From Sutterella wadsworthensis (GTDB taxonomy: Bacteria > Pseudomonadota > Gammaproteobacteria > Burkholderiales > Burkholderiaceae_F): DNA of 64,000 nt. A program made the position numbers and the translations under genes. This document shows, piece after piece, positions 55,341-64,000 of the stretch (positions are counted from its first letter, which is position 1; each line of letters starts with the position of its first letter). The notes below the pieces were generated by a model that was not told the origin of the DNA, made no database searches, and saw only the letters and a program-made list of their open reading frames with translations. The DNA lies in assembly GCF_003315195.1 (NCBI RefSeq), contig NZ_QNRV01000004.1, positions 62,001 through 126,000 on the forward strand. The letters run 5' to 3'.

Positions 55341-56417
55341 TTATTCGATGGTAAAGCGGGCGATGCCGTTTCGTACGACGCCGTCCAACGGATAAACCTC
55401 ACCGTCGATCGTGAGCGAGACGACGCCGGCATTGCCTATCGTGAAGCGCGAACCCTTCGGAATCTCATAGGCCTGCACAGACTGCGGACGCATTTCGCTT
55501 GCTACTACATTGCGGCCATTGGGTGCGATAACCTGAACCCAGCTGGCCCCAGCTCCCAGACGGAATTCCACCTTGTGGAGCACCGGTGCGGCAGCGGGCG
55601 GCTGAGCGGAAGCAGCGGGCGCCGGTTGCGCCGGCGCGGCTGACGCGGTCTGCGCAGCAGGAGCCGGCGCGGCCGACGGTGTCGGCTGAGCTTGCGCTGC
55701 GGCGGGAGCTGACGGCTGAGCAGGCTGAGTCTCAGGAGCAGCATCCGAAGGCGCAGCAGCGCTTTCTGCCGGCTCAGCGGCCGGTGTCTTAGTCTCTTTA
55801 GCCTCGTTGGCACCGGACTCAACCTTCTGCGCTTCGCTCGAGGTGTGCAGACTGGCAAACTGATCGGTATAGACTGCCCAGATGCCGCCGCCAACAAGCG
55901 CCGCCAACACCACGAAGAGCACGGCCTTCAAGGTGCGGTTTTTCGGCGGTTCATGGAAAACCGCTTCCCTAGAGGGAGAACGGTTCGGGAGCTGCCCCAC
56001 CTCCACGGCAGCGCCGCGGCGCCCGCAGCGCATCATGTAGTCGTCAACCAAAGGCGCCGGATCAATCTTAAGCGCATGCGCATACCCGCGAATGAAAGCA
56101 CGCACATAGACGGGTTCGGGCAAATTCTCAAGGCGCTCCTCTTCGAGCGCGCGAATCTGTGTCACGGCAAGACGGCACTGTACGGCCATATCGCCCACAG
56201 AAATGCCTTCGGCCTCTCGAGCAGCTCGAAGCACCGCACCAAACCCCTTAGGGGCAGCCAACGCTTCCTCACGTACGGGAATAGTCGGTTCTGCCTGCGT
56301 CTGGGCAGTTTCGCCCTGCAGCGTGTTGAGACTCGGCTCGAGCTTCTCGGACGCCGAGCCGCTCGAGCGGTCTGCAGCATTTTTTTGCTCTGGGGTCGTG
56401 AAATTGCTCTCAGCCAT
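55341..56417 (-). CDS. rodZ: cytoskeletal protein RodZ
   Basis: A 358-aa bitopic protein. [21 protein letters not shown] begins the N-terminal helix-turn-helix that binds MreB, then a membrane helix ([19 protein letters not shown]), a Pro/Ala/Gln-rich linker of about 90 residues, and the C-terminal DUF4115 beta domain ([35 protein letters not shown]). RodZ links MreB to the wall-elongation machinery and supports rod shape. Downstream of rlmN. Confidence 0.92.
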   Translation of the reverse strand: MAESNFTTPEQKNAADRSSGSASEKLEPSLNTLQGETAQTQAEPTIPVREEALAAPKGFGAVLRAAREAEGISVGDMAVQCRLAVTQIRALEEERLENLPEPVYVRAFIRGYAHALKIDPAPLVDDYMMRCGRRGAAVEVGQLPNRSPSREAVFHEPPKNRTLKAVLFVVLAALVGGGIWAVYTDQFASLHTSSEAQKVESGANEAKETKTPAAEPAESAAAPSDAAPETQPAQPSAPAAAQAQPTPSAAPAPAAQTASAAPAQPAPAASAQPPAAAPVLHKVEFRLGAGASWVQVIAPNGRNVVASEMRPQSVQAYEIPKGSRFTIGNAGVVSLTIDGEVYPLDGVVRNGIARFTIE

Positions 56418-56444
56418 GGATGCGCCTCAATGAAAACGACGGTT

Positions 56445-57647
56445 TCAAGAATGCTGCGGGCGATACAGAATCACCGCAGCCTCAGCCTTCTGCTGTGCGA
56501 GACGTTCCGCTCGACGCGTACGATCGCGCACTTCACCGGCGAGCTGACCGCACGCAGCGTCGATGTCGTCGCCGCGGGTCTTGCGCACCGTTGTCACGTA
56601 ACCGAGCTCGTTGAGCCGGCGACAGAAGGCGAGCACCTTCTCCCGGTCAGGCTTTTCAAGGTCTGACTGCGGAAAAGGATTGAAGGGAATCAGATTGAAC
56701 TTGCAAGGCACGTGCTCGCGGCGAACCAAAGCCGCAAGATGATCGGCATCGGCGAGTGAATCGTTGATGCCGCCGAGCATTACGTATTCAAACGTAATAA
56801 AGTCGCGCGGAGCCACACGCAGGTAGCGCCGGCAGGCGGCCATCAGATCGTCGAGCGGATGCTTTTTATTGATGGGCATGAGCTTGTCGCGCAGCCCATC
56901 ATCGGCAGCATGAAGACTTACAGCAAGCGCCACCGGGGCAGCTTCTGCAAGCTTGTCGATCTGGCGCACAAGTCCAGAGGTAGAAACGGTGACGCGGCGG
57001 CGTGAAAGGCCGTACCCGTCATCGTCCAAAAAAATCTTGATCGCGGGAATAACCGCATCGAGGTTCTGCAGCGGTTCACCCATACCCATCAGCACGACAT
57101 TGCTGATGACGCGGTCATTCGGATCCGTGATGCCGCGGTCGCGGCAGAGCTCGCGCTCGGCCGTCCAAAGCTGGCCCACGATTTCCGCTGTAGTGAGATT
57201 GCGGTTGAAACCCTGCTTGCCCGTCGAGCAGAAGAGGCACCCCATGGCGCACCCGGCCTGCGAGGAAATGCAGAGTGTCCCGCGGTCATCTTCAGGGATG
57301 AAGACGGCTTCAACAGCATTGCCGTTGCCGACGGCAAAAAGCCACTTGCGCGTACCGTCAGAGGACTTCTTTTCGTGAATGACTTCGGGCGGACGAATTT
57401 CCGCAAGCTTGAGGAGCTTGGCCCGAAAGGTCTTCGCGAGATCAGTCATCTCGTTAAAGTCGCAGACAAGATGACGATGCACCCAGCGCGTAAGCTGCCG
57501 GGCACGAAAAGGCTTCTCGCCGATCGATTCGCACCAGGCCTTAAGACCGGCCGCATCGAAGTCGAGAAGATTGACGCGTGCAGCCGCCTCCGCAGGAGCA
57601 GAAGCGGCCTCTTCGCGCTTGTCAGGGTTGACGAGCGTTTCGGACAT
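56445..57647 (-). CDS. rlmN: 23S rRNA/tRNA adenine-C2 methyltransferase RlmN
   Basis: A 400-aa radical SAM enzyme. [15 protein letters not shown] carries the CxxxCxxC cluster motif, [16 protein letters not shown] the SAM-binding GEP, and [12 protein letters not shown] the second catalytic cysteine. It methylates A2503 of 23S rRNA and A37 of some tRNAs. Start codon overlaps the ndk stop (TAATG). A 25-residue Ala/Glu-rich tail precedes the domain. Confidence 0.95.
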   Translation of the reverse strand: MSETLVNPDKREEAASAPAEAAARVNLLDFDAAGLKAWCESIGEKPFRARQLTRWVHRHLVCDFNEMTDLAKTFRAKLLKLAEIRPPEVIHEKKSSDGTRKWLFAVGNGNAVEAVFIPEDDRGTLCISSQAGCAMGCLFCSTGKQGFNRNLTTAEIVGQLWTAERELCRDRGITDPNDRVISNVVLMGMGEPLQNLDAVIPAIKIFLDDDGYGLSRRRVTVSTSGLVRQIDKLAEAAPVALAVSLHAADDGLRDKLMPINKKHPLDDLMAACRRYLRVAPRDFITFEYVMLGGINDSLADADHLAALVRREHVPCKFNLIPFNPFPQSDLEKPDREKVLAFCRRLNELGYVTTVRKTRGDDIDAACGQLAGEVRDRTRRAERLAQQKAEAAVILYRPQHS

Positions 57648-58072
57648 TAGCGGCTGTGAATCGCAAGCGTCGGGAAGAAGTAGGCGATTTCAACGGCGGC
57701 CGTTTCCGGAGCGTCGGAACCGTGAACAGCATTGGCGTCGATGCTTTCAGCGAAATCGGCGCGGATGGTGCCGGCAGCGGCCTTCTTCGGATCCGTGGCG
57801 CCCATGAGTTCGCGATTCTTGAGGATGGCGTTTTCGCCTTCGAGAACCTGAATCATGACGGGGCCGGAGGTCATAAACTTGACCAAATCGGCAAAGAAGG
57901 GACGTTCGCGATGGACGGCATAGAAGCCTTCGGCTTCAGCCTGGCTCAGCTGGCGCATCTGGGCGGCGACGATCTTGAGACCGTTCGTTTCAAAGCGGGA
58001 ATAGATCTTGCCGATGACGTTCTTGGCGACGGCGTCCGGCTTGATGATGGAGAGAGTGCGCTCAATAGCCAT
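57647..58072 (-). CDS. ndk: nucleoside diphosphate kinase
   Basis: A 141-aa enzyme that balances NTP pools. [15 protein letters not shown], the [18 protein letters not shown] loop and the phospho-histidine motif [12 protein letters not shown] are all present. First gene of ndk-rlmN-rodZ. A small hairpin and T-rich stretch around 58098-58125 may end the upstream tyrA transcript. Confidence 0.97.
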   Translation of the reverse strand: MAIERTLSIIKPDAVAKNVIGKIYSRFETNGLKIVAAQMRQLSQAEAEGFYAVHRERPFFADLVKFMTSGPVMIQVLEGENAILKNRELMGATDPKKAAAGTIRADFAESIDANAVHGSDAPETAAVEIAYFFPTLAIHSR

Positions 58073-58228
58073 TTTCTGCTCTTATCGTTTCGTAATGGAA
58101 AAATATATGAAACCCCGTGAGGGTTATTCGCGGATGAGACGACGCCCGTTTATGCATTGGTTGGCGCCTATTTCATCAGGCGCGCAATTTTATCACGAGG
58201 CTTTGATTTCTCTCGGCTCTTAAACCCC

Positions 58229-59359
58229 TCAAACTTGCGAGGATGTGTTGCCGTCCGATTCAGGAGCATCCTTCAAGCTCAACACATCTGCGCGCTCGGC
58301 GCGTTCGGTCTGAATGAGATTGAGCATCCTGCCGCTTTCCTTCATAAAGGCAGGCGCCAAATCACCGAAATAGAGCCGTACGCGCTCAAACCGCCGAATG
58401 AATTCATCGCGGTCACGCGCCTCTATCATTGCGAGCTCCGGCGCAAGACTTTCAACGTAGCCGCGGATGAGCTGCGTATTTCGGGGATTGGCGAGAATAA
58501 TGTCAGCATAAAGACGCGGATCCTGAGCAAAGAGGCGCCCTACCATTTCCAGTTCCAATCGGTAGATGGGCGACGAGAGCTGTAGGATGACTGACAGATC
58601 CGGATTGAGCTTCGAGAGAAACACGCCGTAGGCAAAGGTCGTGAAGTGCCTCAGCGCCTGAATAATGCCCATCGAGCGGTCATGCTCTTCGGCCGAACAA
58701 GTCACTACCTTCGCGCCCCAGCGGCGAATCTGCTCTAAAAGCGGTTCGGCCGCTGCAGCATCCCGGCCGGGCGCATAAACGAAGACCTGACCGGCAAAAC
58801 TCGCCACATCGGGGCCGAACATCGGATGAAGCCCCGCAACCGGTCCGCGGTGCACGCGCATCATCGCCTCAACCGGTCCTGCCTTCACCGACGTCACATC
58901 GCAAAGCAGCGCCTCTCGCGGAAGAAGTCCGGTGAGCGCCTCGATGACGCTGATGGTCTTATCAATCGGCACCGATACCACCACCGTACCGGCACCCTTG
59001 AGAATCTCCGCTGCCTGTGGCCAATCCCCTTGCTCAAGAATGCGAACCGGCCAGCCCGAGCGCTCGAACGCTCGATGGAGCTGCCGCCCCATGCCGCCCG
59101 CGCCGCCCACAATCACAACCGGTTTGTGCTGCGGTGTCTTTGCCGAGTCCGCAGCCTCCGGTTCGGCAGCTTTGACAAGCCGGCCGGCTTCGCGGGCAAT
59201 GCGTCCGAGAATAATGTCCGCCAGCGCCTCTGACTGTCCGGGTTCGGCCGCTGCGCCGAGGAGGACCAGCCGCTCGCCGATCAGGCGGCGAAGTTCGGCC
59301 TCATTGTCATAAAGCGCCTCCGTCGAACCCTCGAGTAATCCAACTGTCGTCATAACCAT
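58229..59359 (-). CDS. tyrA: prephenate dehydrogenase of the enteric TyrA (T-protein) type with degenerate chorismate mutase domain
   Basis: A 376-aa protein. From residue 79 it follows E. coli TyrA closely: KPVVIVGGAGGMGRQLHRAF (NAD site), VRILEQGDWPQAAEI, SVKAGPVEAM, GLHPMFGPD, IQALRHFTTFAYG and LSSPIYRLELEMVGRLFAQD. The first 75 residues take the place of the AroQ chorismate mutase but are short; the expected VAEVGxVK and PEREA motifs are missing, so mutase activity is doubtful. It oxidises prephenate to 4-hydroxyphenylpyruvate in tyrosine synthesis. Betaproteobacteria usually carry a different TyrA in the pheA-aroA region, so transfer is possible. Confidence 0.88.
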   Translation of the reverse strand: MVMTTVGLLEGSTEALYDNEAELRRLIGERLVLLGAAAEPGQSEALADIILGRIAREAGRLVKAAEPEAADSAKTPQHKPVVIVGGAGGMGRQLHRAFERSGWPVRILEQGDWPQAAEILKGAGTVVVSVPIDKTISVIEALTGLLPREALLCDVTSVKAGPVEAMMRVHRGPVAGLHPMFGPDVASFAGQVFVYAPGRDAAAAEPLLEQIRRWGAKVVTCSAEEHDRSMGIIQALRHFTTFAYGVFLSKLNPDLSVILQLSSPIYRLELEMVGRLFAQDPRLYADIILANPRNTQLIRGYVESLAPELAMIEARDRDEFIRRFERVRLYFGDLAPAFMKESGRMLNLIQTERAERADVLSLKDAPESDGNTSSQV

Positions 59360-59578
59360 CCCGCTCTGTTTGGTTCTTTTCTCTAGTGCGTATGCGCCGC
59401 ACCTAATACGGTTCGAGCAGTTTGCACGATTCTTGACCCGAACGGGCGCCGTTCAGTTGTCTTTGTTTAGAATGCGGCTCGATGCTTGAGTGCAAAGACT
59501 CGACACTTGCTCATGAAAAGCTGGCCAAAAAAGTAGAAGAACTAAAACATCAAAAGAACACCAAAAGGAAGGACACGC

Positions 59579-60172
59579 ATGGCAGCCAATCTCACCATCG
59601 ACAAGATTTTTGCCGACAACCTCGGCACAGCATTTGGCGGCTGTGTGCGAGATCAGTCGCTCAACCTTTTTTCACCGGAAATCGCTCGTTCGGCCGGTGC
59701 CAATTGGAATCCTCTGCCCTTTTTCGGCCGCGCTGAGAAAGTGCGTTTTCGCGCCCGCTGGGCAGCCCTTCTGCAGGGCATCGGACTCTGGGCGGCATTG
59801 GTCGTCATTCCCGAACTGAAGGCTGATCCCAAGCTCTCGCGCAAGATCACTTCACAGATGGAAGCCTATACGGATGCACTCCTCAAGGCGCCGATCCTTG
59901 ACCATCTGTCGCCCGACGAAATCCGTGATTACACATTGCTTCGCCAGCGCTTCATGCGTCTTGGCGCAGCGGCAAGCACCGTCCCTGACAAGGATGCTTT
60001 TGCGCGCGCATTTCTTTCAGCACTGACCGGCAAAGCGCCCAACGAAGCTGCGCCGGCACGCGTTTCAGCCATGGCTCTGCACGTCGGTCTTGCCTACGGT
60101 CTTTTTGCAAAGCTCGCCGAGATCTCCCGCAACGAACCGCTCTCCTACCAGCGAGATCCGAAGAAGCGCTGA
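59579..60172 (+). CDS. conserved-looking protein of unknown function
   Basis: A 197-aa protein not recognised. AAGGA sits nine bases before the ATG and a strong terminator follows, so the gene is convincing. It begins MAANLTIDKIFADNLGTAFG, has a basic/aromatic stretch (WNPLPFFGRAEKVRFRARW), one moderately hydrophobic helix (LLQGIGLWAALVVIPEL), then amphipathic helices. No cysteine motif, signal peptide or known catalytic pattern is visible. It is divergent from tyrA and convergent with rlmD. No function is proposed. Confidence 0.7.
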   Translation: MAANLTIDKIFADNLGTAFGGCVRDQSLNLFSPEIARSAGANWNPLPFFGRAEKVRFRARWAALLQGIGLWAALVVIPELKADPKLSRKITSQMEAYTDALLKAPILDHLSPDEIRDYTLLRQRFMRLGAAASTVPDKDAFARAFLSALTGKAPNEAAPARVSAMALHVGLAYGLFAKLAEISRNEPLSYQRDPKKR

Positions 60173-60186
60173 AACGACCCGTATAA

Positions 60187-60224
60187 AAAATCGGCAGACA
60201 TCCATTCAGGTGCCTGCCGATTTT
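60187..60224. terminator. bidirectional terminator between unknown gene and rlmD
   Basis: An 11-bp stem AAAATCGGCAG/CTGCCGATTTT (60187-60197 with 60214-60224), 16-base loop, T-rich on both strands. Confidence 0.88.
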
Positions 60225-60252
60225 CATTCGAGCGGAAATGATTCCCGATGGA

Positions 60253-61728
60253 TTAGCCTTCTGATCCGTCGGTCAGCGTCATCTTGACATTATCTTCATG
60301 CTGCGCGGCGATTCGCGCCTCGATTCGTTCGGCTTCTTCATCGAGCTTCTCAGGCTTTGGCCCCGGTTCGAGCACTGCGATCGATTCAACGTGTCCCGTA
60401 TGCGGGAACATATTCATGATGCCGGCCGCACGAATGTGCCAGCCGCCTTCATGCTGCAAAATTGCGCAGTCACGTGCAAGCGTAGCCGGATTGCAGGAAA
60501 CGTAGACCACGCGGGCCGGACGTTTTTCAGTTGCTGCCAACACGCGGGCCAGCGCCAAGGCGCCTTCGCGCGGCGGATCGATCAGCACGCGGTCGATGCC
60601 GCCCATGGTCTGCCAGAGCTCTTCCCAGTCCTGTTCGCTCCACGTAAAAAGATTCCGCGCACGGAAGGTTGTTTTCTCAGCCAATCCGTTTTCAGCTGCC
60701 CCTTGACGAGCGCGGGCGACCAAGCCTTCGGATCCCTCAATACCGATCACCCGCTGGGAGCAGCGGGCGAGCGGCAGCGTAAAGTTGCCCAGGCCGCAGA
60801 AGAAATCGGCCACCTTGTGATCCGGCTCGAGTCCCAGGAGACGCACTGCGCGGCCGACCATCGTTTCGTTGAGCGCATGGTTGACCTGCGTGAAGTCTGT
60901 GGGCTTAAAAGCGATGCGTACACCGAATTCCGTCAATTCCAGCCCGAGCTTTTTTTCATCCTCCGGATTGACCGCATGAGCGGTTTCCGGTCCTTTTGGC
61001 TGAAGCCAAATATCCGCGCCGTGTGCTCGGCCAAAAGCCAGCAGCTTTTCCATATCCTCGGGCGACACCGGATCCAGATGACGGAAAACGAGCGCTGTGC
61101 GGCCGTCGCCGCCGACAGCGACTTCTATTTGAGGCATCCGCTGGCGCATATCGAGCACAGAGATCAGCTCACGAAGCGGATCAATCATGTCGGAAACGTT
61201 CTGCGTCAGAATCGGGCAGGCATGCATATCGCACACATAACTCGAAGCCTTTTCGTGGAATCCCACCAAAACACCGCCCTTTTTGGCAACATCTCGAACC
61301 GTCAGGCGTGCACGATGGCGGTAATTCCAAAAAGGTCCGCGAATGGGCGGCAGAACGTTTTCCGGTTTGACCTTGCCAATGTGCCAGAGCGTGTCCATCA
61401 GAATGCGCTCCTTGAAGGCCACCTGCGCATTGGGTTCAATATGCTGCATCGTGCAGCCGCCGCAGGATCCCGGCCCGAAACCGAACTTGGGGCAGCGGGG
61501 AGCGACGCGCGCCCAGCTTTGCGTGAGCACCGCCGATGTGCGGCCGATATCAAAACTCGATTTCGAACGCAGACGCTCATAGGTCACGCGTTCGCCGGGA
61601 AGCGCCCCCTGAATAAAGACCACCTTGCCGTCAAGATGCGCTATGCCGCGTCCTTCCTGATCAAGACGCTCCACGTCGACAGTGAAGTATTCGGGCGTCC
61701 GTTCTTTTGAGCGTCCTCTGCGGCCCAT
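60253..61728 (-). CDS. rlmD: 23S rRNA (uracil1939-C5)-methyltransferase RlmD
   Basis: A 491-aa TrmA/RumA-family enzyme. The N-terminal TRAM domain (VDVERLDQEGRGIAHLDGKV) is followed by an iron-sulfur motif CPKFGFGPGSCGGC, with a longer first spacing than in E. coli RlmD, the SAM site VADFFCGLGNFTLPLA and the catalytic cysteine in VSCNPATLARD. It lies just downstream of nlpD, where rpoS would be expected between the two. Confidence 0.93.
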   Translation of the reverse strand: MGRRGRSKERTPEYFTVDVERLDQEGRGIAHLDGKVVFIQGALPGERVTYERLRSKSSFDIGRTSAVLTQSWARVAPRCPKFGFGPGSCGGCTMQHIEPNAQVAFKERILMDTLWHIGKVKPENVLPPIRGPFWNYRHRARLTVRDVAKKGGVLVGFHEKASSYVCDMHACPILTQNVSDMIDPLRELISVLDMRQRMPQIEVAVGGDGRTALVFRHLDPVSPEDMEKLLAFGRAHGADIWLQPKGPETAHAVNPEDEKKLGLELTEFGVRIAFKPTDFTQVNHALNETMVGRAVRLLGLEPDHKVADFFCGLGNFTLPLARCSQRVIGIEGSEGLVARARQGAAENGLAEKTTFRARNLFTWSEQDWEELWQTMGGIDRVLIDPPREGALALARVLAATEKRPARVVYVSCNPATLARDCAILQHEGGWHIRAAGIMNMFPHTGHVESIAVLEPGPKPEKLDEEAERIEARIAAQHEDNVKMTLTDGSEG

Positions 61729-61821
61729 GATGATCTCCTAAGAAAAACTGTTTGGGGTCTGATTTGTATTGGTATTAACCGGTCCGGGAACTTTGCGCCG
61801 GCCGACCGCCTTGACCCGATG

Positions 61822-61871
61822 AATAAAAAAGAAGAAAGGCGCCGTTCAGCTTGCTTGAGCCGACGGCGCCT
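61822..61871 (-). terminator. rho-independent terminator after nlpD
   Basis: AGGCGCCGT/ACGGCGCCT (61837-61845 with 61863-61871) followed on the minus strand by TCTTCTTTTTTATTC. It occupies the nlpD-rlmD gap where rpoS lies in relatives. Confidence 0.85.
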
Positions 61872-61942
61872 CGGGTCTTGGTGCAGCGCCCTTTCAAAGC
61901 GCTGCTTCCCGGCGGGATGAGGAATTTACCGCAAAGGGGCGC

Positions 61943-62884
61943 TTAGTTGCGCAGCGGCGGCAGGAATTTCATCGGATCGACGGGTTGTCCTCTGTCGCGC
62001 ACTTCAAAGCGCAGCATCGGACGTTCGGCCTCTGTATTGCCGCTTTCAGCAATCTTCTGTCCGGCCTTCACTTTGTCACCCGTCTGAACGACGATCTTCG
62101 AATTGTGTCCGTAGGCGGTCACCAGCGTCGGCGTGTGGCGCACGATCACCAGCTGACCATATCCCTTGACACCTGATCCCACGAAGATCACCTCGCCTGC
62201 GCCGGCGCTCACCACAACGCTGCCCGCAGCAGCGCCAATGTCGAGCCCCTTGCCGTTCTTCGCAAAATCCGAGAGTACTGTCCCGCGCACGGGCCAAATC
62301 ATGCGAGTGCCGGGAACGACTGCCGCGGCCGGCTTTTCTGCGGCTTTTGCTGCCGGGGCCGGTTCGGCCGCAGGCGCGGCTGCCGCTGACGTCGGAGCAG
62401 TCGGAGTCGGCACTGAGCCGGTACTCGTCCGATCGCCGGACGAGCTGCTGCCGGCGGCCGGCGAAACGGCTGCGGCCTCAATCGGAGCGACATGCTCGAT
62501 ACGGTTGACGCGCACGCCTTCAGGCATCGTCACCTCACGCGGCGCGGCCGTTGATTCCGGAATATGAAGCACACGGCCGATAGCGAGCTGCGTCGGATCC
62601 GTGACGGCATTGAGCTGCATCAGTGCCGAAGGCGTCACACCGTAACGCACGGAAATGTTGTAGATGGTATCGCCGACCGTCACCGTATGCGTACGGCCGG
62701 AATCGCGCACGTCGCCGAGCGGCGCAAAGCTCGAGCTCTGCGAACCGGCAGTGGTGTGTTCGCCGCTCGTAGGCACTGACCGATCAACGATGGGAACGTC
62801 TCCGAGGGGCAGCGACGAGCAGCCCCCAAGGAGTACGGCAGCACCGACGGCCATGCCGCATGCGCGAAGAGGAAACGCCTTCAT
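61943..62884 (-). CDS. nlpD: NlpD-like lipoprotein, amidase activator (LysM + degenerate M23)
   Basis: A 313-aa lipoprotein: MKAFPLRACGMAVGAAVLLGGC with an LGGC lipobox, then a LysM domain (HTVTVGDTIYNISVRYGVTP), an Ala/Pro-rich linker, and an M23/LytM domain (GLDIGAAAGSVVVSAGAGEV, GYGQLVIVRH, AYGHNSKI). Catalytic histidines of active LytM enzymes are lost (the usual LHFE reads LRFE), as expected for an activator of septal amidases. AAGGAG lies eight bases before the chosen ATG. Follows surE directly. Confidence 0.92.
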   Translation of the reverse strand: MKAFPLRACGMAVGAAVLLGGCSSLPLGDVPIVDRSVPTSGEHTTAGSQSSSFAPLGDVRDSGRTHTVTVGDTIYNISVRYGVTPSALMQLNAVTDPTQLAIGRVLHIPESTAAPREVTMPEGVRVNRIEHVAPIEAAAVSPAAGSSSSGDRTSTGSVPTPTAPTSAAAAPAAEPAPAAKAAEKPAAAVVPGTRMIWPVRGTVLSDFAKNGKGLDIGAAAGSVVVSAGAGEVIFVGSGVKGYGQLVIVRHTPTLVTAYGHNSKIVVQTGDKVKAGQKIAESGNTEAERPMLRFEVRDRGQPVDPMKFLPPLRN

Positions 62885-62907
62885 CTTAAAAACTCCTTGC
62901 ACTCACA

Positions 62908-63705
62908 TCAAAGGTCTGCCTGTGCAGCAAATGCACCGCCTACCCAACGGCTGGCCGCCTCTACCTGCTTAAAGCTGGTGAGGTCAACCTGCAGCGGCGT
63001 CACGGAAACATAACCGTGCGACGTTGCCCAGAAATCAGTTCCTTCTGCGGCGTCAATCGGTTTGCCGGCTGCGCCGAGCCAATAGATTGGAAATCCGCGC
63101 GGACTCATTTCAGCGATAACCGGCTCTGCACTCGAGCGCCGGCCGAGGCGAGTGCCGAGAATGCCGCGAAGTGACTCAAACGGCATGTTCGGAATATTAA
63201 CGTTGAGCAGCACGGGTTCGTCTGCCGTCTTGCCCGCTTCAATCTCTGCATCCCTGCGTTCGATGAAGCGCTCGACCACGGCCGAGGCAACCTTTGCCGC
63301 ACTCTCAAGCTCTGCCCAGCCTTTGTCAATCTGCGAAAAGGCAATGGATGGAACGCCGAAGAGATAGCCTTCAATCGCCGCAGCAACCGTTCCCGAATAC
63401 ATCGTGTCGTCACCCATATTGGCGCCGCAGTTGATGCCGGAAACGACTAAATCCGGTTTTTCATCGAGCAGCCCCGTCAGCGCCACATGCACGCAGTCTG
63501 AGGGCGTCCCGGAAAGCACATAGAGATCTGTTCCCTGCATGTGCTCAACGGTAAGCGGTCGATTAAGCGTCAATGAGTTGGAAGCGCCGGAATGATTGTG
63601 GTCGGGCGCCACGATCGTAACGCGCCCAAAACGGCGCATTGCGCGCGCCAAGGCTTCAATGCCGGGGGCGCGGTAGCCGTCGTCGTTAGAGATGAGAATG
63701 TTCAT
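62908..63705 (-). CDS. surE: 5'/3'-nucleotidase SurE
   Basis: A 265-aa phosphatase acting on nucleoside monophosphates. MNILISNDDGYRAPGI carries the Asp-Asp metal pair, APDHNHSGASNSLT the Ser, and VSGINCGANMGDDTMYSGT the Asn and loop that complete the site. The start was taken as ATG 63705 by homology rather than a TTG nine bases earlier. No Shine-Dalgarno is evident, and a hairpin plus T6 (63713-63767) stands immediately upstream. pcm, commonly next to surE, is absent. Confidence 0.94.
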   Translation of the reverse strand: MNILISNDDGYRAPGIEALARAMRRFGRVTIVAPDHNHSGASNSLTLNRPLTVEHMQGTDLYVLSGTPSDCVHVALTGLLDEKPDLVVSGINCGANMGDDTMYSGTVAAAIEGYLFGVPSIAFSQIDKGWAELESAAKVASAVVERFIERRDAEIEAGKTADEPVLLNVNIPNMPFESLRGILGTRLGRRSSAEPVIAEMSPRGFPIYWLGAAGKPIDAAEGTDFWATSHGYVSVTPLQVDLTSFKQVEAASRWVGGAFAAQADL

Positions 63706-63712
63706 GCAGGTC

Positions 63713-63767
63713 AAAAAAGCAGCCGGCGCCCGACTGAGCGATGGGTTTATCGCTCAGCGCACGGGCG
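63713..63767 (-). terminator. terminator/attenuator directly upstream of surE
   Basis: CTGAGCGAT/ATCGCTCAG (63734-63742 with 63749-63757), extended by GCGCCC/GGGCGC, followed on the minus strand by GGCTGCTTTTTT ending eight bases before the surE ATG. It either ends the histidine-kinase transcript or controls entry into surE. Confidence 0.6.
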
Positions 63768-63907
63768 CAACAGCGGACACAGCGGACTTTGGAATTTTTG
63801 GATTGTAGCCCACTGCCGCAGTCGATCTTGGTCTGAGCGTGCGGCTGAAGTTTTTCTTTGCAGAAATCTGCTGCAAGCCCCCTATGCCGCTGCCGCCCGC
63901 AGCTTTC

Positions 63908-64000
63908 TCAAACGCTTTCGTCGTCAAAAATCCGCGACTTCGGGAAGACCATCGAAAAGGTCGAACCTTTGCCGGGCGTTGATTCAATTTTGAGCTGTCC
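63908..64000 (-). CDS. sensor histidine kinase, C-terminal end (runs off window)
   Basis: Only the last 30 codons are inside. GQLKIESTPGKGSTFSMVFP is the G2 box and final strand of a HATPase_c kinase domain (the usual form is G..v.S..G.GstF.v.lP), followed by a ten-residue tail and TGA at 63908-63910. The sensor domain and response regulator would lie beyond base 64000. Confidence 0.8.
   Translation of the reverse strand, partial: GQLKIESTPGKGSTFSMVFPKSRIFDDESV

Noticed and set aside
60298-61710. 470-codon plus-strand open frame
   Set aside because: Antisense to rlmD, whose motifs are complete. No protein-like features in the shadow frame.

Overview
The window looks like a chromosomal segment of a betaproteobacterium in the order Burkholderiales, most likely a gut-type Sutterellaceae (Sutterella/Parasutterella-like). 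The evidence is gene order and protein style: thrC-mobB-moeA-moaD-moaE-clpB, rpsF-priB-rpsR-rplI-dnaB, hfq-hflX and hflK-hflC-DUF2065-purA, ndk-rlmN-rodZ-ispG-hisS-yfgM-bamB-der, surE-nlpD-rlmD, a Burkholderia/Neisseria-type porin, and an OFA-family transporter. The genus is inferred, not proved. No rRNA, insertion sequence, prophage or CRISPR array was seen. Most genes are on the minus strand.

Layout. 1-4.4 kb: clpB 5' end behind a sigma-32-type promoter, then the molybdenum cofactor genes moaE, moaD, moeA and mobB downstream of a threonine-synthase-like gene. 4.8-7.7 kb: a PIN-PhoH ATPase and a secreted parvulin isomerase on the plus strand. 7.8-15.9 kb: an accessory catabolic cluster of DcuC transporter, metal-dependent amidohydrolase, porin, argininosuccinate-lyase-like enzyme and OFA transporter in one direction, with a divergent LysR regulator and two matching operator-like palindromes between them. 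16.1-25.6 kb: recC-recB-recD. 25.8-33 kb: DUF456, dnaB, the ribosomal protein operon, rlmB and rnr. 33.2 kb: tRNA-Leu(CAG). 33.4-37 kb: an NCS1 permease, PfkB kinase and ADP-ribosylglycohydrolase-like set. 37-41 kb: HicB-like protein, Tat-exported phosphoesterase, phosphoribosyltransferase, purA. 41-48 kb: DUF2065, hflC, hflK, then an inserted gate-protein/M20-peptidase pair, then hflX and hfq. 48-64 kb: DUF4198 protein, the der-to-ndk housekeeping run, tyrA, an unknown protein, rlmD, nlpD, surE and the end of a histidine kinase.

Points to look at first: (1) the threonine synthase homologue has Asn where the PLP-binding Lys should be, with other cofactor-site motifs changed too. (2) The LysR/DcuC/amidohydrolase/lyase/OFA cluster may release fumarate from an N-acylated aspartate-like compound, and its lyase has Asn at a normally conserved His. 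(3) rpoS and pcm are missing from surE-nlpD-rlmD, hisZ is missing from hflC-purA, and hom is not next to thrC, which suggests a reduced genome. (4) hflX has no ATG, GTG or TTG upstream of its conserved N-terminus, but has a CTG with a well-spaced Shine-Dalgarno, and a 13-bp hairpin lies inside that region. (5) TyrA is of the enteric chorismate mutase/prephenate dehydrogenase type with a decayed mutase half.

Coordinates follow reading-frame boundaries; starts were moved inward where homology, signal peptides or ribosome binding sites argue for it. All functional calls come from reading motifs by eye; no database search was run.
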